A stretch of DNA of 64,000 bases from Anaerozeibacter quisquiliarum (lineage in GTDB: Bacteria; Bacillota; Clostridia; Christensenellales; Aristaeellaceae): the NCBI GenBank assembly GCA_051162045.1, contig JBISDI010000005.1, one strand, 5' to 3'. Position 1 is the first letter of the stretch. Each line of letters opens with the position of its first letter. Below, one piece after another: positions 16,176-26,192 of this stretch. Below the pieces are notes generated by a model. The model was not told the origin of the DNA, did not search any database, and saw only the letters and a list, made by a program, of their open reading frames with translations. Made by a program: the position numbers and the translations under genes.

Positions 16176-17801
16176 ATGACAAGAAGGCTATGCATTGCGC
16201 TCGTTTTCGTCATCATGCTGACCGCGTTGGGCGCGCTCGCGCCCGCGGCGCTGGCCGAGGATGCCCGTCTGGTCATGAGAACCGACGGCACGGTGTTTGC
16301 GGGACAGCTTGTGCCGCGGCAAGTCGACCCGGAGGGCGATCCGTATCGGTACGAGGTGGAGCAGGACGAGGTGTACTTCGGAATCGATCGGGTGTCCAAG
16401 GTGGATTTCGAGCTCAGCCGCTTCAGCAACGGCACCCGCATGCGGATCGTGAAGCTGTGGCAAGACGGCGAGTCGGACATCGCCCAGACCGACTTTGCTG
16501 AGAATAAGGCCGGCATCTGGCCGCAGAAGCACACGCTGAGCACGTATCTGGGCGTCGGCGAGTACCGAATCAGCGTGTGGGCGGATTACTACGATGGTCG
16601 CCCGGTCACGCTCCAATATTGGCTCAAGGCGAAGGCTACGCCGGTTCCCGCGCCCGCCCCGGATGTGGAAGATCCGTTTGGCGCGTGCCCGATCAGCCTG
16701 GGCCAAGACTATCAAGATGTGCTCGGCGTGGAGGAGGATCGCCGCACCTTCCGCTTCCGCCTGCCCTCCGATGCCAAGGTGGAGGTATCGCTCAAGGGTG
16801 GAAGCAGGGAATGGGTGGGTATGGAACTCTTCTTCCTCGACACGCCCAATCCCGAGGACCCGAACGACGAGGGCATGCGCTTCCTGTACAACCAGGCGCC
16901 GCCGATGGTTCCCCAACAGAAAAAACCGGTGAACACCACCAAGGCGTTCAATATCCGGGGCGGGCGCGATTACTACGTGAGCGTCTACCGTGAAAACCGG
17001 TGGCAGAGCGCCGCGCCGTTCAGCTTGCAGGTTAAGAGCAAGCCCTGGGTATCGCCCAAGATCAAACTGGACAAGAGTTATACCTTTGCCCAGGGCGGTC
17101 GTCAGTGGATCAATCCCTACGGCGACACCAACCGGGTGCACGGGTTGGAATTTGACTGGGCGTGCTCGCCGGAGTCGGTCGCCGCCGTCTTTGAGGATGG
17201 GACGATCGAGTGCAGGGGCGTCGGCAAGGCCACGTTCAAGGTGAACCTCAAATCCGATCCCGCCAAGACATACACCGCGACGATCAACGTGGTCGCCAAC
17301 GAGTTCCAGCGCGCCAAGCCGCTCGCGGCCAAGGCCAAGGCGGTGTACGTGTCGATAAAGCGCCTGAAGTTCGCCGCAAACGGAAGCGCTGAAGCCGAGC
17401 TGTTCGTATTCAACAAGAGCGGCGAGCCGATTTCCGGGATCGACTTCCGGCGCGCGGAGATGCGCTTCCTGCGCCAGGGCGGCTATTTCATGCACTCGCA
17501 AATCGACCCGGCGATCAAGGAACTGCACGCCTTCCCGCAACCGCTTCAAAACGGCAACTACACCACCCTCACGCTGACGTTTGGGCCTGAAGGGCCGATG
17601 GAGTGGGAGCAGATCGTACCTGAGCAGACCGATCTGACCGGCTCAGGAGACGGGCTTAGGATCGAGGATCTTGCCTGCTACACCGCGCTGACGCCCAAGG
17701 GCGTCAGGGCCGCCTTCCCCCGGATCCGCGTGCTGAACGGCCGGGACAGGGGCGTGTATGCGGCCAGGCAAGCCGCCGAGCAGCCGATGCCGAATCGGTA
17801 G
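16176..17801 (+). CDS. Large exported protein with an Ig-like (BIG2-type) segment, function unknown
   Basis: A 541-residue protein with a clear signal peptide (MTRRLCIALVFVIMLTALG, cleavage after ALA). Two beta-rich regions follow: residues about 30-145, containing the phrase GEYRISVWADYYDG, and 165-290. A bacterial Ig-like segment around 315-375 has the BIG2 pattern of a W, then SPESVAAVFEDGTI and GKATFKVNL. A last beta domain covers 390-520. No catalytic motif or sortase/SLH anchor was found. The start follows TGGAGGGATC; the same frame is open upstream to 14871 only because of GC bias. It is monocistronic, with a strong terminator. A surface or matrix role is inference. Confidence 0.8.
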   Translation: MTRRLCIALVFVIMLTALGALAPAALAEDARLVMRTDGTVFAGQLVPRQVDPEGDPYRYEVEQDEVYFGIDRVSKVDFELSRFSNGTRMRIVKLWQDGESDIAQTDFAENKAGIWPQKHTLSTYLGVGEYRISVWADYYDGRPVTLQYWLKAKATPVPAPAPDVEDPFGACPISLGQDYQDVLGVEEDRRTFRFRLPSDAKVEVSLKGGSREWVGMELFFLDTPNPEDPNDEGMRFLYNQAPPMVPQQKKPVNTTKAFNIRGGRDYYVSVYRENRWQSAAPFSLQVKSKPWVSPKIKLDKSYTFAQGGRQWINPYGDTNRVHGLEFDWACSPESVAAVFEDGTIECRGVGKATFKVNLKSDPAKTYTATINVVANEFQRAKPLAAKAKAVYVSIKRLKFAANGSAEAELFVFNKSGEPISGIDFRRAEMRFLRQGGYFMHSQIDPAIKELHAFPQPLQNGNYTTLTLTFGPEGPMEWEQIVPEQTDLTGSGDGLRIEDLACYTALTPKGVRAAFPRIRVLNGRDRGVYAARQAAEQPMPNR

Positions 17802-17816
17802 AGGCACAAGGGACAG

Positions 17817-17860
17817 CAGGGACTGCGGCGCTGGGAAACTGGCGTCGCGGTCCCTGTTTT
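17817..17860 (+). terminator. Intrinsic terminator after the exported-protein gene
   Basis: The segment beginning CAGGGACTGCGG at 17817 pairs with GTCGCGGTCCCTG ending at 17856, with one wobble and one mismatch, followed by TTTT and TCTG. Confidence 0.8.
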
Positions 17861-17866
17861 CTGTAA

Positions 17867-17895
17867 TTGACGATCGGCGGATGATCGTTTATAAT
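17867..17895 (+). promoter_or_regulatory. Sigma-A promoter of the HTH-kinase operon
   Basis: TTGACG (17867-17872), 17-bp spacer, TATAAT (17890-17895). It leaves a 5' UTR of about 50 nt before the HTH gene. Confidence 0.8.
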
Positions 17896-17952
17896 AAGCG
17901 AAAAGGATGGGCGAGAAGGTAAAATTCTACATTACGCAGGCAGGACGGGGTG

Positions 17953-18405
17953 ATGAGCGTGAGCGAAACAGGCAGCGACCTCAAGACGAGTAAATTGTGG
18001 GATCAACTCTTCAAGGCCCCCTCGCTGGACGCATACCTCGGCGAGAACGAAGCGGATATTTTGCCGCCATTCTTTGAATACATCGACACATTGTGCAGGC
18101 AGCGGGGCGAGAAGCCCGCGAGCGTGATTCAGCGAGCGGGCATCGAGCGTTCGTTTGGCTATCAGGTATTTCGAGGCGACCGCAAGCCCTCGCGCGATAC
18201 GGTGCTGTTGCTGGCCTTCGGCTTTAAGGCCGATGTGGAGATGGCCCAATCGCTGCTCAAACACGCGGGATACGGCCCGCTTTACCCGCGCGTGCGCAGG
18301 GATGTGGTCGTCGCTTATAGCTTACAAAACGGTATCAGCCTCGCGGATACGCAAGACGCCTTGGCCGAACTCGGGCTGCCGACGATTGGAGCCATGCCGA
18401 GATGA
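17953..18405 (+). CDS. Helix-turn-helix protein coupled to a Ser/Thr kinase
   Basis: A 150-residue protein. The middle (about 35-100) looks like a divergent XRE-type helix-turn-helix: LPPFFEYIDTLCRQRGEKPA, then RAGIERSFGYQVFRGDRKPS and the helix RDTVLLLAFGF. The C-terminus resembles a second small helical region. GTG at 17950 is an alternative start. It overlaps the kinase gene in an ATGA junction, implying matched expression, and it is the natural candidate substrate or partner of that kinase. Whether it binds DNA is not known. Confidence 0.72.
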   Translation: MSVSETGSDLKTSKLWDQLFKAPSLDAYLGENEADILPPFFEYIDTLCRQRGEKPASVIQRAGIERSFGYQVFRGDRKPSRDTVLLLAFGFKADVEMAQSLLKHAGYGPLYPRVRRDVVVAYSLQNGISLADTQDALAELGLPTIGAMPR

Positions 18406-20009
18406 GCGATGTACAGAAAGCGGTCGCCGAGTTGGAGGCCGCCTTTGCGGAGATTCGCTTTCCGGATGGCTTTTTGGACGACTACGATCAATTGGAGTGC
18501 CTGGCGAGCGGACACGGCACGGAAACCTACCTGGTAACGCGCAAGGGCTCGCGGCAGCTGTTCATCGCCAAATGGTACGACCGGAACATCCATCGCTGCG
18601 TGCATGAAGGCGGCATCCTCAAGGCGCTCAGGCACGACGGGCTGCCCGCCTTCGCCGACGAATACGAGGGCGACGGCGCGGTCTGCATCGTCCGCGAGTA
18701 CATCCCCGGCACGCCGCTCGACCGGTATGTGCGGGAGCGCAAACCGTCCGCCGCGCAGACCGTCGCCCTGTGCATCCGGCTGTGCGAGTTGCTGACCTGC
18801 CTGCACGGCCAGCAGCCGCCCGTCATTCATCGAGACATCAAGCCGCAAAACGTGATCGTCCGGGAGGACGGCTCCGTCGCGCTGATCGACTTCGAGATCT
18901 CCCGCGTTTACGACGACGGCGTCGATGCGGACACGCAGATCTCGGGCACCCGGTGCTTTGCCCCGCCGGAGCAATACGGCTTTTCGCAGACCGACGCGCG
19001 GGCGGACATCTACTCGCTGGGCGTGCTGCTATGCTGGATGCTGACCGGCAGCGCGGAAGTGAGGGCGGCCGTGATTCCGGACAGGCGGCTGGCGGCCATC
19101 GTGCGCCGGTGTACGGCCTTCTCCCCGGAGGCGCGCTTCCGCAGCGCCGACGCCGTCAAAAGGGCGCTGCTCGGCGCGGTCAAGCCGCGCGGGAGGACGA
19201 CGCTTCGCAGCGGTCTGGCCGCGGCGCTGCTTTGCCTGTGCTTAGGCTTCGGCATCGGCCGGTATACGGGGCTCTTCACATTCTCCTTCGCGCAGGGCAT
19301 ACGGTTTCAGGAGCCGTTGATCGAACAAGCGGTTCGGCTGCAGCTGGGCGTGGATGCGCAGGCGCCGCTGACGCCGGACGAGTTGGCGACCGTCAGGTCC
19401 ATCTACATCTTCGGCAATGAAGTGGCGCTCACGCGGGACGCCTTCGAAGGCGGGTTGTCGGGCGCGCGCGGCAAGGCCCCGAGGGGCGCCGTCGAAACGC
19501 TGGAAGACGTAAGGCTGCTGCCGGCCCTGGAGGAGATCATGGTGGCCTACCAGAACCTGTCGGACATCGGGCCGATCGCAAAGGCAAAGTACCTTGCCTC
19601 CATCACCTTGATGCACACGCGGGTGTCGGACGTCGCGCCGCTGGCCCATATGAAATCCCTGGTTAGCGTGAACCTGTATGACACAAACGTAACCGACGTC
19701 GCCATCCTTGACACCTGTCCCCGTTTGGGACACCTCGATCTCGGCGCTACGCTGGTCCGCTCCGTCGCGGGCATCGGCGGGCGTGGATCGCTGGAACACC
19801 TCGGTCTGGATCGGCTGACGCTCGATTCGCTGGATGGGCTCGAGCAGTTCCCCCATTTGACTTCGCTGGCTCTCAGGCAGGCCGTCATCGGCGACCTGTC
19901 GGCGCTTCGGGCGCTTCCCTCGCTGCGCTCGGTCGAGATGACCGGAGACATGCGCGCTCAAGCGGAAGAGTTTATGGACGGCGTGGGCTTTTCCGTTACA
20001 TTCATGTGA
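18402..20009 (+). CDS. Membrane Ser/Thr protein kinase with C-terminal leucine-rich repeats
   Basis: A 535-residue protein. Residues about 28-265 are a Hanks-type kinase: glycine-rich loop LASGHGTETYLV, lysine in FIAKW (residue 57), catalytic HRDIKPQN (143-150) and APPEQYG with ADIYSLG. The DFG motif is DFE (163-165): the metal-binding Asp is kept and the Gly replaced. One transmembrane helix lies near 268-290. From about 365 to 530 there are 22-residue leucine-rich repeats (LEEIMVAYQNLSDIGPIAKA, LASITLMHTRVSDVAPL). The topology puts kinase inside and repeats outside, so the repeats may sense an extracellular ligand. PASTA domains are absent. Confidence 0.9.
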   Translation: MSDVQKAVAELEAAFAEIRFPDGFLDDYDQLECLASGHGTETYLVTRKGSRQLFIAKWYDRNIHRCVHEGGILKALRHDGLPAFADEYEGDGAVCIVREYIPGTPLDRYVRERKPSAAQTVALCIRLCELLTCLHGQQPPVIHRDIKPQNVIVREDGSVALIDFEISRVYDDGVDADTQISGTRCFAPPEQYGFSQTDARADIYSLGVLLCWMLTGSAEVRAAVIPDRRLAAIVRRCTAFSPEARFRSADAVKRALLGAVKPRGRTTLRSGLAAALLCLCLGFGIGRYTGLFTFSFAQGIRFQEPLIEQAVRLQLGVDAQAPLTPDELATVRSIYIFGNEVALTRDAFEGGLSGARGKAPRGAVETLEDVRLLPALEEIMVAYQNLSDIGPIAKAKYLASITLMHTRVSDVAPLAHMKSLVSVNLYDTNVTDVAILDTCPRLGHLDLGATLVRSVAGIGGRGSLEHLGLDRLTLDSLDGLEQFPHLTSLALRQAVIGDLSALRALPSLRSVEMTGDMRAQAEEFMDGVGFSVTFM

Positions 20010-20205
20010 CCAATGGGACCAATCCTTCGCCTGACATCCTTGCGGATTGCCTCAAAGCAAGATCCGCCTGCCGTACCCGCTTCGCGGAAGGTGGCAACAG
20101 CCGCGCTCATCACCTGGAAATTCAGTTTGGTTCCCTGGCGGTCGGCAAGATCGCAATGGTTCAGCCGCCTTTACCGTCGGCTTGCCATGGCGGTGTTCGC
20201 CTCGA

Positions 20206-20667
20206 TCATCCGTCGTTCCGAGATATCAGTTCGTCGAGTATATCAGCCGCGCACGCAACAAGATCGGCGCAGGGACGGGTTCGATAGTACTCCTCAGTCC
20301 TCGCCTGCGGGACAGGGCTGTCCGTACTCCCCTCAAGCCCCAGCAGTTCTCGGCATATGTAGGAGCCATTCATCTCCCTGAATTTGTAAGCGAGTGATTG
20401 AATCAAGCGATAATGCTCCGCTTTTGCGGCTTTGTCCGTCGGATTTGTATATCCATAGGCAATGCCCGCGACCATGAACATGGCTGTTACCGCGCCGCAT
20501 ACCTCCCGCAGCCGCCCCATGCCACCGCCGAACGAGGCTGAGAGGCGCAAAGCCGCATCCCTGTCCATACCGGTTTCATCACAGAAAGCGGCAAAAACAG
20601 ACTGTGAGCAGTTATACCCTTCCGTAAATAGTCCCCTGGCGGTATCCGAATGATTGCCCATGGTCAT
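20206..20667 (-). CDS. C_GCAxxG_C_C family protein
   Basis: A 153-residue small protein of the C_GCAxxG_C_C family, named after conserved cysteines. All are visible: GYNCSQSV, the GGGMGRLREVCGAV segment, YICRELLG and RPCADLV. The first two motifs suggest a redox-active or metal/cofactor-binding protein, often found beside oxidoreductases, but its function is not established. GAGAGAGG lies 4 nt before ATG 20667 and 10 nt before ATG 20661, so either may be used. It converges with the kinase gene; the 196-nt gap between the stops (20010-20205) holds no gene or clear terminator that I can see. Confidence 0.85.
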   Translation of the reverse strand: MTMGNHSDTARGLFTEGYNCSQSVFAAFCDETGMDRDAALRLSASFGGGMGRLREVCGAVTAMFMVAGIAYGYTNPTDKAAKAEHYRLIQSLAYKFREMNGSYICRELLGLEGSTDSPVPQARTEEYYRTRPCADLVACAADILDELISRNDG

Positions 20668-20769
20668 TCGACCTCTCTCTATTTCAAATGTTGATGACAT
20701 TGCCTGACCATTCGCTGGAGTGTATCCCCATGACGATTTTCACGGGGAAGCTGCAAAATGAAACGCCGC

Positions 20770-20830
20770 GGGCAGGCGCGATCTGGCGAAGATGCCCCTC
20801 GCTGGCGCGCGCTTTAATCAGCGCCTGCCT
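20770..20830. repeat. Short imperfect palindrome overlapping the end of metH
   Basis: Arms GGGCAGGCGCGAT (20770-20782) and ATCAGCGCCTGCCT (20817-20830) are near-complements. The right half, from CCCCTCG through CTTTAATCAGCGCCTGCCT, closely matches the right end of the 165-bp palindrome at 53114-53278. As there, it supplies the stop codon of a minus-strand gene. Confidence 0.6.
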
Positions 20831-23177
20831 GGGCGAAGAAGCGGCCCACGTAGTTCACGCTCTCCATGGCGTCGCGGGCGTAGAAGTCCGCGCCCACGAA
20901 GCGGGCGTATTCCTCATTGAGCACCGCGCCGCCGACGAAGAAGGCGCAGGAAAGGCCCGCCCGGCGCACGGCGGCGATCGTATCCTTCATGCTGCCTACG
21001 GTGGTGGTCATCAGCGCGCTCAGACCCGCCAGCCGGATGCCCTGCTCGCGGATCGCCTCGACCACGGACTCGATCGGCACGTCCTTGCCGAGATCGACCA
21101 CCTCGTAGCCGTAGTTTTCGAGCAGCATCCGCACGATGTTCTTGCCGATGTCATGGATGTCACCCTGCACGGTGGCCAGCAGCACCTTGCCCTTGCTGCG
21201 CGCCTGGCCGGCGGCGCGCATCCGCCCCTTAATCAGCGCAAAGCCGCCCTGCACCGCCTGCGCCGACTGCAACAGCTGGGGCAGGAACAGTTCGCCCTTC
21301 TCAAAGCGCCTGCCCACCGCGTTCAGCGCGGGGATGAACTCGCGGTCGATGATCGTCAGGGGATTTTCCGTCTCCAGCAGGCGCGCTGTCGCCGCCAGCG
21401 CCTGCTCCTTGCGGCCCTGCTCGATGCTCTCGCGCAGCGAGAGGGAGGCTTCGCGGGGGACGGGCGCGGCCTTAACCTCCTGAGCGCGCGCCTCAATATA
21501 GTGGGCGGCCCGCCGGTCCTCCCCGCTCAGCACGCGGTAGGCGTCCAGCACCTCGCGGTAACGCGGGGACAGCGGGTTGAGGATGGCCGCGTCCAGCCCC
21601 GCACCCAGCGCCGCCGCCAGGAAGGTGGCGTTTAGCAGCTCGCGGCCGGGCAGGCCGAACGAGACATTGCTTATGCCCAGCGAGGTTTTGAGATTGAGTT
21701 CCGACTTGACCAGCCGCACGGCTTCGAGCGTTTCCCGCACCTGCTCCTGCTGCGCTGAGGCGGTCAGCACCAGGCAGTCGATGACCAGATCTTCGTCGGC
21801 GATGCCATGCGATCGCGCGGTGTCCAAGATGCGCCGCGCGATTTCCAGCCGCCCGGCCGCCGTCTCGGGGATGCCCCGCTCGTCGAGCGTGAGGCCGATC
21901 ACCAGCGCGCCGTATTTTTTGGCGATCGGGAAGATCTTCGCCATCACCTCGGCCTTGCCGTTGACCGAATTGATGATGGGCTTGCCGTTGTAGGCGCGCA
22001 CACCCGCCTCGATGGCGGCGGGGTCGGCGCTGTCGATCGCGAGCGGCGCGGGGGTGACCCCTTGCACCGCCGCGATTACGTTGGCAAGCACGCGCGGCTC
22101 GTCGAGCTCCGGCAGGCCGACGTTGACGTCGAGCACCGCCGCGCCCGCCTCTGCTTGCGCAAGCGCCTCGCCGACGAGGTAATCGACATTGCCCTCGCGC
22201 AGCGCGGCCTGCATCTTCTTCTTGCCGGTGGGGTTGAGCCGCTCGCCGATCTCGGTGGTTGCGCCGTCGAGCACGACCGTCCGGGTGCCCGAGGTGCAGG
22301 CGGTGATGCGCACGGGCGCGGTGCGCACCGGCGTTTTGCCGGTCAATTGCGCAAGCATCGCCCGAATGTACTCGGGCGTGGTGCCGCAGCAGCCGCCGAT
22401 GATGCGCACCCCCTGGCGAACCATCGCGCAGACGTCGGCGGCGTATTGCCCGGGCGGGATGTCGTAACGGGTTTCCCCGCCCGCCATCACCGGCAGGCCG
22501 GCGTTGGCCTGTACCATCACCGGCACCCGCGCGCGCGCGAGCATGATGTCCACCGCCCTCTTCAGCAGCGCCGGTCCCAGCGAGCAGTTGACGCCCAGCG
22601 CGTCCACGCCCAGCCCCTCGAGCGTTACGGCGGCGGTCAGCGGGTCGCAGCCCACGAAGGTGCGCCCGTCCGCCTGAAAGGTCATCGTGCAGAACACGGG
22701 CAGCGCGGTGTTTTCCCGCGCGGCCAGGATCGCGGCCTTGGCCTCGTAGAGGTCGGACAGCGTCTCGATCAGGATCAGGTCGGCCCCGGCCGCTTCGCCG
22801 GCGATCATCTGGCGGCGGAAGATTTCGTAGGCGCGCTCGAAGGAGAGTGTGCCCATCGGTTCCATCAACTGGCCCAGCGGCCCCACGTCCAGCGCCACAT
22901 AGCGCGCGCCCGACGCGCGCGCGCAGCGGATGCCGGCGGACACCACCGCTTCCACGTCGGAAAGCTTGAGCTCGTGGGCCTGGAAGGTGTTGGCGGTGAC
23001 GACGTCCGAGCCGGCCTCGACGTAGGCCCGGTGAATCGAGGTGACCGTCTCGGGAGAAGTGAGGTTGAGCATCTCCGGCAGTTCGCCGGGCGCGAGGCCG
23101 CTCTTTTGAAGCATGGTGCCCATCGCGCCGTCGAAGACCAGGATGTTATCCTTGAGGAAGGCAAGCACATCCATCAT
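20814..23177 (-). CDS. metH: Cobalamin-dependent methionine synthase lacking the activation domain
   Basis: A 787-residue cytosolic enzyme that transfers methyl from methyltetrahydrofolate to homocysteine through cob(I)alamin. The order is: homocysteine-binding Zn domain (about 1-285, GAMGTMLQ and IIGGCCGTTPEYI with the CC pair), pterin-binding domain (about 300-560, GERLNPTGKKK), B12 cap and Rossmann domain (about 580-787) with cobalt-ligand motif ending GDIHDIGKNIV. E. coli MetH is near 1230 residues; the S-adenosylmethionine reactivation domain is missing here and encoded next door. AAAGGA is 8 nt before ATG 23177; several nearby in-frame ATGs (23186, 23183, 23174) remain possible. Confidence 0.95.
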   Translation of the reverse strand: MMDVLAFLKDNILVFDGAMGTMLQKSGLAPGELPEMLNLTSPETVTSIHRAYVEAGSDVVTANTFQAHELKLSDVEAVVSAGIRCARASGARYVALDVGPLGQLMEPMGTLSFERAYEIFRRQMIAGEAAGADLILIETLSDLYEAKAAILAARENTALPVFCTMTFQADGRTFVGCDPLTAAVTLEGLGVDALGVNCSLGPALLKRAVDIMLARARVPVMVQANAGLPVMAGGETRYDIPPGQYAADVCAMVRQGVRIIGGCCGTTPEYIRAMLAQLTGKTPVRTAPVRITACTSGTRTVVLDGATTEIGERLNPTGKKKMQAALREGNVDYLVGEALAQAEAGAAVLDVNVGLPELDEPRVLANVIAAVQGVTPAPLAIDSADPAAIEAGVRAYNGKPIINSVNGKAEVMAKIFPIAKKYGALVIGLTLDERGIPETAAGRLEIARRILDTARSHGIADEDLVIDCLVLTASAQQEQVRETLEAVRLVKSELNLKTSLGISNVSFGLPGRELLNATFLAAALGAGLDAAILNPLSPRYREVLDAYRVLSGEDRRAAHYIEARAQEVKAAPVPREASLSLRESIEQGRKEQALAATARLLETENPLTIIDREFIPALNAVGRRFEKGELFLPQLLQSAQAVQGGFALIKGRMRAAGQARSKGKVLLATVQGDIHDIGKNIVRMLLENYGYEVVDLGKDVPIESVVEAIREQGIRLAGLSALMTTTVGSMKDTIAAVRRAGLSCAFFVGGAVLNEEYARFVGADFYARDAMESVNYVGRFFAQAGAD

Positions 23178-23832
23178 CGCCATCATCCTTTCGGAAATTG
23201 CATGTATCGCGCCGGGCGCAAGAGCGGCAGCCGCGCGCCGACGTTTCCGCAGCCGCGCCCACCCCCAGCACCGCGGTCACCGACTTTCGGGGCAACAGAA
23301 TATGGCGCTCGGTGCAGGTCAGCCCGATCCGACGGGGGGCGTCCAGCACCGAAAGCAGCAGCGGCTGAACATCCAGCGGCAGGTCGCCGTAGCCGGGCGA
23401 GAAGCGGGATGTCAGCCCCTGCCCCCGCTCGGCAAGCTGGCGGCGCAGGTCGGTCTCCGCCTCGTCGCAAAACGCCTCGATGGCCTCCGTGGCGCAGGCG
23501 TCCAGCACCACGGAGCGGGTCAGGTCGGTATATGACCAGCGGCGGATCAGGTTGTCCACCCCCACGCCCAGCGTGGCGGCGAACAGCACCGCTTCATTGC
23601 AGCCCCGCACATGGCGGCGGATGTCCGCGCCGGGCAACAGCAAGGCGGTGCCGCCCACCCGCAGGCCGCCCGATTCCGGGCGCAGCGGCAACATCGCGCA
23701 GACCTTCCGGGGCGCGGCCTTGCCGTCGAGCTCCGCCATGCAGTCGGCGACCAGCGCATCGAGCTCGGGCGGCACGCTCTGACCGCGCCGCCCGAGGTAG
23801 CGCAGCACCTCGTCCCGGTCGTGCCCGGCCAT
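23146..23832 (-). CDS. Stand-alone methionine synthase activation-domain protein
   Basis: A 228-residue protein equivalent to the C-terminal AdoMet-binding reactivation domain of MetH, which remethylates cob(II)alamin after oxidation. Typical features are LPGADIRRHVRGCNEAVLF, RFSPGYGDLPLDVQ and a C-terminal cysteine cluster GCRSCARRDTCNFRK. ATG 23832 overlaps the metF stop by one base (TGATG), and its 3' end overlaps metH by about 32 nt, so the three proteins are translationally coupled. Split MetH of this kind is known in Clostridia and Thermotoga. The longer open frame upstream lies inside metF and is discarded. Confidence 0.9.
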   Translation of the reverse strand: MAGHDRDEVLRYLGRRGQSVPPELDALVADCMAELDGKAAPRKVCAMLPLRPESGGLRVGGTALLLPGADIRRHVRGCNEAVLFAATLGVGVDNLIRRWSYTDLTRSVVLDACATEAIEAFCDEAETDLRRQLAERGQGLTSRFSPGYGDLPLDVQPLLLSVLDAPRRIGLTCTERHILLPRKSVTAVLGVGAAAETSARGCRSCARRDTCNFRKDDGDDGCACLPQG

Positions 23833-24683
23833 CAGATGCGCCCCAGCCGCTTGAAGCAGGTCGCGGCGATGTCGGCCTTGTTCATCGTGTAGATGTGCAC
23901 GCCGTCCACGCCGCGCGACAGGAGCCCGGTCAACTGCCGGGCGGCGTATTCGATGCCGGCCGCGCGCAGGTCGGCGGGGGCATGCGCGTGCTTGTGCAGC
24001 AGCTTGATGATTGCCGAGGGCAGCGACGCCCCGCACAGGAAGATCATCCGCTCGATCTGCTTGCGGCTCAAAATCGGCATGACCCCGACCGATATGGGCA
24101 GCGTGACGCCCGCGCCGCGCGCGCGGTCGATAAAGCGCAGGATCAGATCGTCGTCGAAGCAGAGTTGGGACAGGAAGAAGTCCGCGCCCGCGTCCTGTTT
24201 GCGGCGCATGAGCAGCAGATCCAGCGCGGGGGAGTCGCAGTCGATGTGCCCCTCGGGATAGCAGGCGGCCCCGATGCAGAAATCCCCGCGCGAGCGGATC
24301 GCGGCCACCAGCTCGCTGGCGTAGCGATAACCGCCCGCCGCGCTCTCGCCTTCGGGGATGTCCCCGCGCAGCGCCAATACGTTGCGAATGCCGCTTAGGC
24401 GCATCTCGTCGAGCATTTGACGGATGCGCTCGGCGCCGGCGGAGCAGGTCAGGTGGGCCATGGCCGTGGTGGCGTAACGGCCCTCAATGTGGGCGGCGAT
24501 CTCCGCCGTCCGGTTGACATTGCCCGCGCCCCCCGCGCCGTAGGTCACGCTGATGAAGTCGGGCGCAAGCGCGCACATGTCGCCCAAGGCGCTTAAGATA
24601 TCGTCAACGTCCGCGTCCTGCTTGGGCGGAAACACCTCCAGCGACACCACCTGGCCGTATTTGTACAGCTCGCGTATTTCCAT
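23832..24683 (-). CDS. metF: 5,10-methylenetetrahydrofolate reductase
   Basis: A 283-residue FAD TIM-barrel enzyme making 5-methyltetrahydrofolate for MetH. The N-terminus has the FAD/folate-site segment SLEVFPPK, then FISVTYGAGG and LALRGDIP, all characteristic. Its length fits the family (about 280-300). AAGGAG precedes the ATG. It lies 15 nt after cysK and one base overlaps the downstream activation-protein gene. In many anaerobes MetF works with ferredoxin or NADH rather than NADPH; the donor here is unknown. Confidence 0.95.
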   Translation of the reverse strand: MEIRELYKYGQVVSLEVFPPKQDADVDDILSALGDMCALAPDFISVTYGAGGAGNVNRTAEIAAHIEGRYATTAMAHLTCSAGAERIRQMLDEMRLSGIRNVLALRGDIPEGESAAGGYRYASELVAAIRSRGDFCIGAACYPEGHIDCDSPALDLLLMRRKQDAGADFFLSQLCFDDDLILRFIDRARGAGVTLPISVGVMPILSRKQIERMIFLCGASLPSAIIKLLHKHAHAPADLRAAGIEYAARQLTGLLSRGVDGVHIYTMNKADIAATCFKRLGRI

Positions 24684-24698
24684 GGCGCAACTCCTTGT

Positions 24699-25634
<936 letters not shown>

Positions 25635-25717
25635 GTTATCACACCTCCACGTCACATTGCAAGATTAAGCGCGATTTCAATGCCGCTTCCTGGCCGGCGG
25701 TATCTTTCACGTCATCT

Positions 25718-26164
25718 TTATACATAGTACATATATCCGCCTTCACCGCCTTCCCGCTGCGCCTCCTCGGCCAAGTCCAGCAGCGAGACGCGCTCAAGGC
25801 TGTCCTTCAGCGCCGCGTCGGCGGGATCGAACAGCAGGTCCCGCATCGCCCTTTCGATGCCGGGCGCGGCGGAGCCGACCGTGTCCTCGGCGTCCTCAAA
25901 CAACGCGACCTCGGTCGCCGCGAGGATGTCGTAGGCCGAAATCGCCTGGGCGGGACGCGACAGCAGGTAGCCGCCCTGCGATCCCTTCGTGGAGGTCACC
26001 GAGCCGCTGCGCTTGAGCAGGGAAAACACCTGCTCCAGGTAGACCTTGGAGATGCCCAGCCGCTGCGACAGCCCCGCGACCGTCGCGTTCTCCCCCTGCG
26101 CCGCGGTCAGCGCCATGCTGACCGTCGCCGCCAGCGCGTACCTGCCCTTGGACGATATCCTCAT
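25718..26164 (-). CDS. Rrf2-family regulator, CymR-like
   Basis: A 148-residue winged-helix repressor (RISSKGRYALAA at the N-terminus, then LSQRLGISKVYLEQVF recognition region and KGSQGGYLL wing). There is no cysteine in the protein, so it cannot carry the Fe-S cluster of IscR, which favours a CymR-type role in cysteine control. It heads the cysK-metF-metH block, and its promoter carries a perfect CATATC-N5-GATATG dyad at the expected start site, suggesting autoregulation. By analogy with CymR it may act with CysK and O-acetylserine; that is inference. Confidence 0.88.
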   Translation of the reverse strand: MRISSKGRYALAATVSMALTAAQGENATVAGLSQRLGISKVYLEQVFSLLKRSGSVTSTKGSQGGYLLSRPAQAISAYDILAATEVALFEDAEDTVGSAAPGIERAMRDLLFDPADAALKDSLERVSLLDLAEEAQREGGEGGYMYYV

Positions 26165-26192
26165 CCGATCAGTCCCTCTCCATGCGCCATAT

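Noticed and set aside
20010..20205. Short frames between the kinase and the C_GCAxxG_C_C gene
   Set aside because: No ribosome site or domain; residues look random. The stretch is left as non-coding.
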